A stretch of DNA of 49,362 nucleotides, from assembly GCA_903830985.1 (NCBI GenBank), contig CAIKVZ010000345.1:1-49362 (forward strand), written 5' to 3'. The notes under the pieces were generated by a model. The model searched no databases. It saw only the letters and a program-made list of their open reading frames with translations, and had not been told where the DNA came from. This DNA is from an uncultured beta proteobacterium (GTDB lineage: Bacteria > Pseudomonadota > Gammaproteobacteria > Burkholderiales > Burkholderiaceae_C). The stretch's first letter is position 1; every line of letters starts with the position of its first letter. The translations under genes were made by a program, and so were the position numbers. Shown here piece by piece: positions 15,946-23,650 of this stretch.

Positions 15946-18288
15946 ATGAAAAAATTTCAACCGACCCAAATCGCGCTGATCATCTCGGCGCTGTGCGCCG
16001 GCTCCGCCGTTCTGGCGCAGACGGCGCCCACCGACGTGGGTCGCATCACCGTGGAGAGCAAGCTCGCCACCGACACCGGCCTGCTGGTGCAGGAAGACAC
16101 GCCCAAGGCGCGCAGCTCGGTGAACCGTGCGCATCTGGACACGCTCAACCCCACCAGCAATCCCTATCAGGCGATCGAAATGCTGCCCGGTGTGAGCACC
16201 TTCAGCTACGACGCCACGGGCCTGTTCGGCGGCGGCCTGCGCGTGCGCGGCGCCAACTCCGACCAGATGGGCTTCACCGTGAACGGCGCGCCCGTCAATG
16301 ACTCGGGCGGCTTTGCCGTGTACCCGCAGGAATACACCGACTCGGAGAACCTGTGCGAAGTGTTCGTCACGCAGGGATCGACCGACACCGAAGCGCCGCA
16401 CGTCGGCGCCTCCGGCGGCAACGTCGGCATGGTGAGCTGCGCACCGGCCGACAAGCGTCGCTTTCGCGTTTCCCTGTCGGGCGGCGACCTGAGCTATTCC
16501 CGCGTCTATCTGCGCGCCGACACCGGCAAGTTTGCCAACGACATGGCCAAGGCCTACATCTCCTACTCCAAGGCCGATGCCGACAAGTTCAAGGGCCCGG
16601 GCAAGGCCGACAAGGAACACGTCGACATCGGTGCCGAGTTCAAGCCCAACGACAGCCTGCTCTTTGCCACGAGCTTCTTGTACAACAAGATGTTGAACAA
16701 CAACATCCGCACCCTGAGCTACGCGCAGATCGCCGCCTCCGGCGACCAGCTGGATTTCGGCACGGCGATCCCGCAGCACAAGACCCCCGGCGCCGGCGCC
16801 CAGGTCGACGTCGCACCGGCTGATGGCTACTACATGTTCAACGTGAACCCGTTCAAGAACGCGCTGTGGACCGGCAAGGCGGAATACAAGGCGAGCAAGG
16901 ATGTCACGGTCTCGGCCGAGCCCTATTTCTGGTACGGCTTTGGCACGGGCGGCTCGCAGCTGCAAACGCTCAAGGAAGGCACGGCCACCAGCAAGCTCGG
17001 CGGCGGCGTGCGCGACCTGAACGGCGACGGCGACCTGCTCGACACCGTGATGATGTACGGCTCCAGCGTGACGCGCACCTACCGCCCGGGTATCACGCTC
17101 AAGGCGAATGCCCACATCGGCAACAACAACCTGCTGGCCGGTGTCTGGTACGAGCGCGCGCGCCACATCCAGACCGGACCGCGCCAGACCTTCGACAACA
17201 ACGGCGTCACCGCCGACACCTGGCTGGAATCGACGGCCGGCTTCGTGCAGCATGTGGACGGCACGCCCTTCATGGCGCGCAATCAGCTGACCGTGAGCAC
17301 CGGCTCCTCGCTGTTCCTGCAGGACAGCATCGCGCTCATGCAGGACAAGTTGAATGTTCAGGTCGGCGTGCGCAATTCGGAGATCAAGCGCGAGTTCCAC
17401 AACTACGCGAATGACGGCTTCGGTCAGGGCGCCAACTACGACGTCAACAAGACCTACAGCAAGCTGCTGCCCAGCCTGGGCGCGCGCTTCAACCTGGACG
17501 CGCAGCAACAAGTGTTCTTCAACGTCGCCAACAACATGAAGGCGCCGGGCAACTTCAGCTACGGCAGCCTGCTGTCGGGCGGCACCTGGGTGAATGGCGC
17601 GCTGCTTGGCGCGACGCAGCGCGACCCCATCGTCGGCATGGAAACTTCGACCAACATGGACCTCGGTTACCGCTTTGCCAGCGACGCCTGGACCTTCTCC
17701 GGCTCGGTCTACGCCATCAGCTTCAAGAACCGCATCGCCACGGCCTACGACGCGGCTACGGCGCTCAGCACGGACACGAACGTGGGCAGCGTGGACACAC
17801 ACGGCCTCGAGCTGGAAACCGGCTACAAGATCAGCAGCAACTGGTCGAGCTACGCTTCGCTGTCGTATACCCATGCGCAGATGAAGAACGATCTGCAACT
17901 GACTGCGACCACCTCGCTTGCCACCTCGGGCAAGCTCATGCCCGACACGCCTGAATGGCTGGCCGGCCTGAGCCTGGCCTACGTGAACGGTCCCTGGTAC
18001 GGAAACGTCGACGCCAAGTTCACCGGCAAGAACTACTCGACCCTGGTGAACGACCAGGAAGTGGCGGCCACGACGCTGTTCAACGCCACGGCCGGTTACC
18101 GCTTTGCCGACACGGCCTTCCTGAAGAAGCCATCGGTGCAGATCAACGTGAGCAACCTGTTTGACAAGCACTATGTGCGCATCAATTCGGGCAGCGGCTC
18201 CAGCTTCACCAACACCGCGGCGAATGTGCCTTCGTACTACGTCGGAGCGCCGCGCTTCATCGCCGTGACGCTGCGTTCGGACTTCTGA
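15946..18288 (+). CDS. TonB-dependent outer-membrane receptor (TBDR3)
   Basis: A 780-residue receptor with a signal peptide (about 1-24, AVLAQ), a plug domain with YQAIEMLPGVSTF, GLRVRGANSDQMGFTVNG and APVNDSGG, and a barrel ending VTLRSDF. One loop reads DLNGDGDLLD (at about 350), which looks like a calcium-binding DxNGDG loop. A Cys pair (LCEVF and VSCAP) may form a disulfide in the plug. It sits inside the Pho-box operon with exbD and tonB before it and exbB after it. The ligand is unknown; the operon suggests a phosphorus source taken up under starvation. Confidence 0.93.
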   Translation: MKKFQPTQIALIISALCAGSAVLAQTAPTDVGRITVESKLATDTGLLVQEDTPKARSSVNRAHLDTLNPTSNPYQAIEMLPGVSTFSYDATGLFGGGLRVRGANSDQMGFTVNGAPVNDSGGFAVYPQEYTDSENLCEVFVTQGSTDTEAPHVGASGGNVGMVSCAPADKRRFRVSLSGGDLSYSRVYLRADTGKFANDMAKAYISYSKADADKFKGPGKADKEHVDIGAEFKPNDSLLFATSFLYNKMLNNNIRTLSYAQIAASGDQLDFGTAIPQHKTPGAGAQVDVAPADGYYMFNVNPFKNALWTGKAEYKASKDVTVSAEPYFWYGFGTGGSQLQTLKEGTATSKLGGGVRDLNGDGDLLDTVMMYGSSVTRTYRPGITLKANAHIGNNNLLAGVWYERARHIQTGPRQTFDNNGVTADTWLESTAGFVQHVDGTPFMARNQLTVSTGSSLFLQDSIALMQDKLNVQVGVRNSEIKREFHNYANDGFGQGANYDVNKTYSKLLPSLGARFNLDAQQQVFFNVANNMKAPGNFSYGSLLSGGTWVNGALLGATQRDPIVGMETSTNMDLGYRFASDAWTFSGSVYAISFKNRIATAYDAATALSTDTNVGSVDTHGLELETGYKISSNWSSYASLSYTHAQMKNDLQLTATTSLATSGKLMPDTPEWLAGLSLAYVNGPWYGNVDAKFTGKNYSTLVNDQEVAATTLFNATAGYRFADTAFLKKPSVQINVSNLFDKHYVRINSGSGSSFTNTAANVPSYYVGAPRFIAVTLRSDF

Positions 18289-18305
18289 GACTGATTGAAC
18301 AGACC

Positions 18306-18926
18306 ATGGAAATCCTGCATCAACTCTCGCTCTGGGCGCTGTACGCGGCGCTGGCGCTGGCCGTGTATTTCGCGGTCGAGCGCGGCCTGTTCTTCTTTCA
18401 GACGAGCCGCGCTTTCCGCAAATTGCACGGCCTGCTGGCCCAGCCCGGAGGCCGGTCGTCGGCCCAGGCGCAGCTCGAGCAGCGCGCGGTGCGCGGCATT
18501 CCGGGGCAGTTGATGCAGGCCGCTGTCACCGACATCGCGCACGCGCACAGCCGCCAGGAGCTGGAGGACGCGAGCGAACGCGCCTACATCCGGGCCCAGC
18601 GCCAACTGAATCAGAACCTGTGGATCTTCGATACCGTCATCACGGCAGCACCCCTGCTCGGGCTGCTGGGCACCATCCTGGGCATCTTCGACACCTTCAC
18701 GGCGTTGGCGCGATCCGGCATCTCGGACCCGCAGGGCGTCAGCGCCGGCATCGGCTCGGCCCTGCTCGCCACCGCCCTGGGCATTGCCGTGGCGCTGATC
18801 AGCCTGCTCGTCTACAACTATTTCCTGCACTGGGTGGAACACCTGGTGGATGAAGTCAAGCTGACACTGCTCGAGTTGACCCCGGCGCAGCCTCAGGGCT
18901 CGACCGCGGCCTTGCGGGCGGCGTAG
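18306..18926 (+). CDS. exbB: ExbB/TolQ/MotA-type proton channel protein
   Basis: A 206-residue protein with three membrane segments: about 8-30 (LWALYAALALAVYFAVERG), 108-130 (ITAAPLLGLLGTILGIFDTF) and 150-177 (GSALLATALGIAVALISLLVYNY). The signature APLLGLLGTILGIFDTF and the GISxALLATALGIAVALI motif are those of ExbB/TolQ. It forms the pentameric channel around ExbD that powers TonB. It lies 17 bases after TBDR3 and completes the operon. Confidence 0.92.
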   Translation: MEILHQLSLWALYAALALAVYFAVERGLFFFQTSRAFRKLHGLLAQPGGRSSAQAQLEQRAVRGIPGQLMQAAVTDIAHAHSRQELEDASERAYIRAQRQLNQNLWIFDTVITAAPLLGLLGTILGIFDTFTALARSGISDPQGVSAGIGSALLATALGIAVALISLLVYNYFLHWVEHLVDEVKLTLLELTPAQPQGSTAALRAA

Positions 18927-18951
18927 GCATTTTGGGTTGCCGACTTGGGCT

Positions 18952-19060
18952 CGTCATTGCGAACGAAGTGAAGCAATCCATGTCCCCTGAATTCATGGAT
19001 TGCCGCGTCGGCAAGCCTCCTCGCAATGACGGGGATCCGTGCTTGTCTCGCAATGACGGG
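18952..19060. repeat. Third REP-like cluster, supplies the next gene's start codon
   Basis: GTCATTGCGAACGAAGTGAAGC (given in two parts here: GTCATTGCGA and GAAGTGAAGCAATCCA) pairs with ATGGATTGCCGCG and TCCTCGCAATGAC at 18996-19030. A further partial copy CTCGCAATGACGGG ends at 19060. The ATG at 19053-19055 inside the last TCGCAATGAC is the likely start of the M14 peptidase gene. Confidence 0.8.
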
Positions 19061-20066
19061 TCCTGAGCTTCCCGAGCTGCTGGCGCTGGAGCGCATCCTT
19101 GAACTCGGCGGTTCGCGCCTGGATGTGCGCGTCGCCTGCACGGTGGATTTGCCCTCGGGCGCCAGCTACCCGGTGCATGTGATTGCGCTGGGCAACCCGT
19201 CAACCGCTGTACCCGCCGTGGGCTATTTCGGCGGCGTGCACGGGCTGGAGCGCATTGGCGCCAGCGTGGTGATTTCCTACCTGCAAAGCCTGGTGATGCG
19301 TCTGCAGTGGGACAGCGCATTGCACCAGCAACTCGAATCCGTGCGCCTGGTCTTCATGCCGTTGGTCAATCCCGGCGGCATGGCCATGAACACGCGTGCC
19401 AACCCCAGCGGTGTGGACCTGATGCGCAACGCGCCTGTGGACGCGCTCGAGCGCGTGCCGTTTCTGGTGGGTGGGCAGCGCATCAGCGCCGGCCTGCCCT
19501 GGTATCGCGGGCGCCTGGGCGCGGCCATGGAGCGCGAGAACCAGGCCGTGTGCGACGTGGTGCAGCGCGAACTGCTGGCGCGCGACTTCAGCCTGTCGGT
19601 GGACTGCCACTCGGGCTTCGGTGTGACGGACCGGATCTGGTTTCCCTACGCCCATACGCGCAGGCCTATCACACACCTGGCCGAGATGCACGCGCTGAAA
19701 CACATCTTCGCGCAGTCGCACAGCTACCACCGCTACACCTTCGAGCCGCAAAGCCTGCAGTACCTGGCGCACGGCGACCTGTGGGACCATCTGTACCGTG
19801 AGGCCTGCACGCAGCCTGACCGTGTCTTCCTGCCGCTGACGCTGGAGATGGGTTCCTGGCTGTGGGTGAAAAAGAACCCGCGCCAGCTGTTCTCGCGCCA
19901 CGGCATCTTCAATCCGCTGATCGAACATCGCCAGCAGCGCGTGTTGCGCCAGCACCAGTTGTTGCTGGATTTTTTGTCGCGCGCGGCCTGCGGTCAGCAT
20001 TTGTGGCGTCCGGCGGCCGAGGGCCGCACGCTGGCCCATGCCCGGGCCCTGGAGGACTGGTATTGA
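19053..20066 (+). CDS. M14-family zinc carboxypeptidase-like protein
   Basis: A 337-residue protein. The start at 19053 (MTGPELPELL) lies inside a REP-like repeat; one earlier ATG at 19026 is also repeat-derived, so the true N-terminus is unsure. Zinc ligands: GGVHGLERIG (His and Glu, HxxE) and SVDCHSGFG (His). The catalytic Glu is in LTLEMGSW. RPITHLAEMHALK lies between. This is the M14/succinylglutamate-desuccinylase fold; the substrate may be a peptide or amide. There is no signal peptide, so it should be cytoplasmic. It overlaps the following hydrolase by two bases and they form one unit. Confidence 0.8.
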   Translation: MTGPELPELLALERILELGGSRLDVRVACTVDLPSGASYPVHVIALGNPSTAVPAVGYFGGVHGLERIGASVVISYLQSLVMRLQWDSALHQQLESVRLVFMPLVNPGGMAMNTRANPSGVDLMRNAPVDALERVPFLVGGQRISAGLPWYRGRLGAAMERENQAVCDVVQRELLARDFSLSVDCHSGFGVTDRIWFPYAHTRRPITHLAEMHALKHIFAQSHSYHRYTFEPQSLQYLAHGDLWDHLYREACTQPDRVFLPLTLEMGSWLWVKKNPRQLFSRHGIFNPLIEHRQQRVLRQHQLLLDFLSRAACGQHLWRPAAEGRTLAHARALEDWY

Positions 20067-20812
20067 AATCGAACACCTGGATTTTTCTGCGCGGCCTGAC
20101 GCGCGAGAGCGGTCATTGGGGCGACTTTGTGGCGCAGTTCCAGCAGGCGCTGCCTGGGAGCCGTGTCGTGACGCTGGATCTGCCGGGCAATGGCGCGCTG
20201 CACGGCACGCGCAGTCCGTGGTCGGTGGCGGAGATGATGGCGCATTGCCGCGCGCAGCTGGCGGCACGGCACATGGCGCCGCCGTATAACCTGCTGGCGA
20301 TGTCGCTGGGCGCGATGGTGGCGCTGGAATGGGCTGGCGAGGCGCCACAAGATCTGGCCGCCGCGGTGCTCATCAACACCAGTCTGCAGCCCTTCAGCCC
20401 GTTCTGGCAGCGCCTGCGCCCTGCCCACTACGCCGCGCTGCTGCGCCTGGCACTGTTCGGTGGCACGCCGCTGGCCTGGGAGTGCACGGCGCTGCGCCTG
20501 ACCAGCAAGCGGGGCGACGCTTCGGTGCTGCCTCGTTGGCTGCAACTGCGTCAGCAGCATCCCGTGTCGCGCGGCAATGCGCTGCGCCAACTGATTGCCG
20601 CGGCGCGCTATGAGGCACCACGCAGCTTGCCCCGAATTCCCGTCCTGGTGTTGGGCAGCGAGCAGGACAGCCTGGTGTCGGTGGCCTGCTCGAAAGCGCT
20701 GGCCCGCCATGGGGCCTATGCGCTGCGCCTGCATCCCGACGCCGGCCACGACCTGCCGCTGGACGATGGGCCTTGGGTGGCGCAGCAGGTGCGTCAGTGG
20801 CTGGCAGGCTGA
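20063..20812 (+). CDS. Alpha/beta hydrolase
   Basis: A 249-residue protein read from TTG at 20063, whose TTGA overlap with the preceding stop and upstream GGAGGA support translational coupling. The fold elements are WIFLRGLTRESGHW, VVTLDLPGNG, and the nucleophile elbow LLAMSLGAMV (Ser in A-M-S-L-G, lacking the first Gly). The strand with LVLGSEQDSLV follows, and then the His in DAGHDLPLDDG. It resembles BioH-like or haloperoxidase-like hydrolases. Its substrate is unknown; the coupling to an M14 enzyme suggests paired removal of amide and ester groups. It runs convergently into the histone-like gene with a 3-base gap. Confidence 0.82.
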   Translation: MKSNTWIFLRGLTRESGHWGDFVAQFQQALPGSRVVTLDLPGNGALHGTRSPWSVAEMMAHCRAQLAARHMAPPYNLLAMSLGAMVALEWAGEAPQDLAAAVLINTSLQPFSPFWQRLRPAHYAALLRLALFGGTPLAWECTALRLTSKRGDASVLPRWLQLRQQHPVSRGNALRQLIAAARYEAPRSLPRIPVLVLGSEQDSLVSVACSKALARHGAYALRLHPDAGHDLPLDDGPWVAQQVRQWLAG

Positions 20813-20815
20813 GGC

Positions 20816-21346
20816 TTAGTTGCCGGGACGACCGGTCTTGATGGCCGGCACTGCTTTGAGCGCAGCCAGCAGGGCTGTGTCGCCCATGGCGGCCAGGGCC
20901 TTGATGCCGGCACGCAGCAGTTCGCTTTTCTTCACGGCGTGGGCCAGTTTGCCGGCGCGCTGCTTGAGCTCTTCCAGCACCACGTATTCCAGCTTGGGGA
21001 TGGTGAAGCTGTCGCGCACCAGCTTGGCTTTTTTCGGCTTGGCCGCTTTGTCCGCAGCGGGCTTGGCGGCTGTCTTGGCGACGGGCTTTGCCGCAGCCTT
21101 GGCCGCTGGCTTGACGTCGGCCTTGGCCGCCGGCTTGGCGACCACGGCCTTGACGACAGGTTTGGCTGCTGGCTTGGCTGCTGGTTTGGCGGCGGCTTTG
21201 ACGACCGGTTTCACCACTTTCTTCACCGCGGCCTTGACCGCCTTGGCGGGCACAGACTTGCTGGCGGGTGCGGCTGCTGACCGGGGCACGACGACCGGAA
21301 AGGCGGGCGCTGCGGCGGTATCGGGGGTGGTGACGGTGGCGTTCAT
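20816..21346 (-). CDS. Histone H1-like Lys/Ala/Pro-rich protein with C-terminal helical domain
   Basis: A 176-residue protein. Residues about 30-115 are many repeats of AAKPAAKP and VVKAA type, giving a basic, disordered tail like AlgP/Hc1. The last 65 residues (LVRDSFTIPKLEYVVLEELKQRAGKLAHAVKKSELLRAG, described in short pieces) look like a ribbon-helix-helix or short helical DNA-contact domain. The ATG at 21346 has AGGA 6 bases upstream; a TTG two codons earlier is possible. It probably binds DNA nonspecifically. The intergenic region holds a Pho box aimed at the divergent EAL/GGDEF gene; a TATAAA at 21381-21386 could be its own -10. Confidence 0.8.
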   Translation of the reverse strand: MNATVTTPDTAAAPAFPVVVPRSAAAPASKSVPAKAVKAAVKKVVKPVVKAAAKPAAKPAAKPVVKAVVAKPAAKADVKPAAKAAAKPVAKTAAKPAADKAAKPKKAKLVRDSFTIPKLEYVVLEELKQRAGKLAHAVKKSELLRAGIKALAAMGDTALLAALKAVPAIKTGRPGN

Positions 21347-21394
21347 GTGCAATCCTATTTGAATTAACGAGACATATAGTTTATACCGTTTTGG

Positions 21395-21428
21395 CCGTCA
21401 TGTCACTGACACAATTTCTGGCTAGGCT
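21395..21428 (+). promoter_or_regulatory. PhoB-dependent promoter, EAL/GGDEF gene
   Basis: CCGTCAT (21395-21401), GTCA, CTGACAC (21406-21412), 10 bp, then -10 TAGGCT (21423-21428). Predicted start near 21435, with the ATG at 21454 and AAAGG between. The centre TGTCACTGACA is nearly palindromic, so PhoB could also contact it toward the divergent histone-like gene. Confidence 0.7.
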
Positions 21429-21453
21429 TGGACCCTAAAACGAAAGGTTTTTC

Positions 21454-23304
21454 ATGCCAGTCGTCGTTCCGCTGGAGATCGCGTCACAGGCCCGTGCGCG
21501 GACCGCCATTTCTTTGGTCGATCGGATCCAGGGTGGCCTGGGTCCACTGGAAGCCCTGTTGCGCGGCGAGTCCCTGCACCCGGTGTTCCAGCCCATCGTG
21601 GCGTTGCAAGGGGGCAGCGTGTATGCGCACGAGGCGCTGATTCGCGGCCCGCTCGGCAGCCAGTTCGAATTCCCCGACGCCCTGCTGGCCGCCGCCGCAG
21701 AGGAGGCGCTGGGTTTTGAATTCGAAAATGCCTGCGCCACGGCCGCACTGCAGCGCTGGGGCGGCCTGCGCGACCCGGGTCGCTTGTTCGTCAACATGAG
21801 CGCCGAGGTGCTGGTGCGCCTCATGGCGAAGCGCGGGCGCGAAGCACTGAGCGAACTGGTGCAGGGCTTTGGCGTGGCGCCGCGCATGCTGGTGCTGGAG
21901 ATCACCGAGCATGAGCGCGTGATCGACATGGACCATCTGGCGCTGGTGGCCGACGAGGTGCGCCTGGCCGGCGTCTCGCTCGCGCTGGACGACTTTGGCG
22001 ACGGCCGCTCCAGTCTGCGACTTTGGTCGCAGATCCGCCCCGATGTGGTGAAGATCGACAAATACTTCACGCTCAATCTGAGTCAGCACGCCGACAAGCT
22101 CAAGACCATACAGGCCCTGCAGCAGATTGCCTCGATCTTCAACACGGCCCTGGTGGCCGAGGGCATTGAGACCGCCGAAGACCTGCGTGTGCTGCGCGAT
22201 ATGGGCATCCCGTATGGGCAGGGCTATTTCCTGGGTCGACCCGAGCCAACGCCGCGCGAGGAACCGTTGGCGCAGGCGCTGGAGGTGATGCGCGATCGCC
22301 GGGTGGCGGTGTTGCCGCAAAGCGGCAGAGCGCTGCAGGCGGGTTTTCTGCGCGGGGTTTCCGTCATTGTGGCGCCCACCCTCACGCCTCGCAGCAGCAA
22401 CGACGACGTGGCCGATCTGTTTCATGCCAAGCCCGAACTGCACTCCGTGGCCGTGCTGGAGGGCCAGCGCCCGGTGGCGCTGATCAGCCGCGGCAATTTC
22501 CTGAACGAGTACACCAAGCCTTTTTACCGCGAGTTGTGGGGCCGCAAATCATGCATGAAGAATGCCAACCCCAAGCCGCGCTTGATTGAACGCGACCACA
22601 ATGTGGACGAACTGGTGGGCATACTGACGTCGGAAGACCAGCGCTACCTGACCGAAGGCTTCATCGTCGTGGACAACGGCCGTTACGTCGGTCTGGGCAC
22701 GGGCGACCAACTGGTGCGCTCCGTCACGGAAACCCGCATCGAGGCGGCACGCCACGCCAATCCGTTGACCTTCTTGCCCGGCAATATTCCCATCAGCCAG
22801 CACATCGAACGCCTGCTCGACAGCGGGACAGAGTTTGTTGCGTGCTATGCCGACCTGAACAACTTCAAGCCCTTCAACGACCAGTACGGTTATTGGCGTG
22901 GTGACGAAATGATCCGTCTGCTGGCCAAGTTGGCGATGACGCACTGTGACCCCTTGTGCGACTTTGTGGGGCATGTGGGTGGCGACGATTTCATCCTGCT
23001 GTACCAGAGCGCCAACTGGAAGACCCAATGCGAGAGCCTGGTCAAGACCTTCGGCGTGCGCGCGCTGTCGCTGTTTGATGAGAAGGCTGTGGCCGACGGC
23101 GGCATCACGGCCGAGGACCGGCACGGCGTGGTGCGCTTCTTTCCCTGCACCACGCTGTCCATCGGCGCCGTCGTCATTCGGGCCGAGGACTATGCGAGCG
23201 CCGAGGAGGTGGCGTCAGCTGCAGCATTGGCCAAGCACGACGCCAAACGCATGGGCGCCGGGCTGCACCTGCGCTATGCCGGCGACGCAGCGCCAGCCAA
23301 CTGA
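21454..23304 (+). CDS. c-di-GMP phosphodiesterase: EAL-CBS pair-GGDEF protein
   Basis: A 616-residue soluble protein. The EAL domain (about 40-275) keeps the catalytic set: QPIV (Gln46), HEALIRG (Glu60), FVNMS, LEITEH, ALDDFGDG, VKIDKYF, VAEGIE and GQGYFLG. A tandem CBS-like pair follows (about 310-430; SVAVLEGQRPVALIS and FIVVDNGRYVGLGT). A GGDEF domain (about 440-600) has NPLTFLPGNIPI and GGDDF (509-513). The signature's Glu is Asp and no RxxD inhibitory site is seen before it, so cyclase activity is doubtful. The likely role is c-di-GMP breakdown, controlled by the CBS pair and GTP. AAAGG lies 8 bases upstream of the ATG. It carries its own Pho box. Confidence 0.9.
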   Translation: MPVVVPLEIASQARARTAISLVDRIQGGLGPLEALLRGESLHPVFQPIVALQGGSVYAHEALIRGPLGSQFEFPDALLAAAAEEALGFEFENACATAALQRWGGLRDPGRLFVNMSAEVLVRLMAKRGREALSELVQGFGVAPRMLVLEITEHERVIDMDHLALVADEVRLAGVSLALDDFGDGRSSLRLWSQIRPDVVKIDKYFTLNLSQHADKLKTIQALQQIASIFNTALVAEGIETAEDLRVLRDMGIPYGQGYFLGRPEPTPREEPLAQALEVMRDRRVAVLPQSGRALQAGFLRGVSVIVAPTLTPRSSNDDVADLFHAKPELHSVAVLEGQRPVALISRGNFLNEYTKPFYRELWGRKSCMKNANPKPRLIERDHNVDELVGILTSEDQRYLTEGFIVVDNGRYVGLGTGDQLVRSVTETRIEAARHANPLTFLPGNIPISQHIERLLDSGTEFVACYADLNNFKPFNDQYGYWRGDEMIRLLAKLAMTHCDPLCDFVGHVGGDDFILLYQSANWKTQCESLVKTFGVRALSLFDEKAVADGGITAEDRHGVVRFFPCTTLSIGAVVIRAEDYASAEEVASAAALAKHDAKRMGAGLHLRYAGDAAPAN

Positions 23305-23323
23305 GATCCGGGCGACCGCCGGT

Positions 23324-23563
23324 TCAGGACGGCGTGGCGGATTTGGCCGGGAGTGCGGTCTTGGCGGGCTTGCAGTCAAAGCAGAAGAACAGCAGCGCCG
23401 TCACATAGCGTTTGAAACTGCCGTTTCTTCGCAGCTTGTGGTGCCCGCACTTGATGCAGCTGAGGGTTTCGCCATTGCCCAAGCCCTGAAAGGGTGAGCC
23501 ACCCTCTTTGGAGGTGTAACGCAGACCCGATGGCGCGACGGCCGTTTCTTCGAATTTATACAT
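23324..23563 (-). CDS. Small zinc-ribbon protein
   Basis: A 79-residue protein with two Cys pairs, CIKCGHH (at about 36-42) and CFDCK (about 60-64), spaced as in a zinc ribbon with a hydrophobic VTALLFF segment between. The basic KLRRNGSFKR loop could contact nucleic acid or a protein. There is no other domain, and the Lys/Ala tail is likely disordered. The ATG is at 23563 without a strong ribosome-binding site. A good Pho promoter lies 26 bases upstream. It is convergent with the EAL/GGDEF gene (19 bases apart). Function unknown. Confidence 0.8.
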   Translation of the reverse strand: MYKFEETAVAPSGLRYTSKEGGSPFQGLGNGETLSCIKCGHHKLRRNGSFKRYVTALLFFCFDCKPAKTALPAKSATPS

Positions 23564-23589
23564 TTGAACCCATTGGTGCTGACGCCTGG

Positions 23590-23623
23590 ATTATGGGTGC
23601 GGTCAATGTCAATTGAGTGACTG
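23590..23623 (-). promoter_or_regulatory. PhoB-dependent promoter, zinc-ribbon gene
   Basis: On the minus strand: CAGTCAC (23623-23617), TCAA, TTGACAT (23612-23606), 10 bp, then -10 CATAAT (23595-23590). Predicted start near 23583, about 20 bases before the ATG. Confidence 0.75.
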
Positions 23624-23650
23624 GGACGTGAATTTTTGTCGCCAGCGGCG

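Noticed and set aside
15901-18171. A 756-residue open frame opposite TBDR3
   Set aside because: Shadow of the receptor gene; Val/Gly/Arg-rich with no domain.
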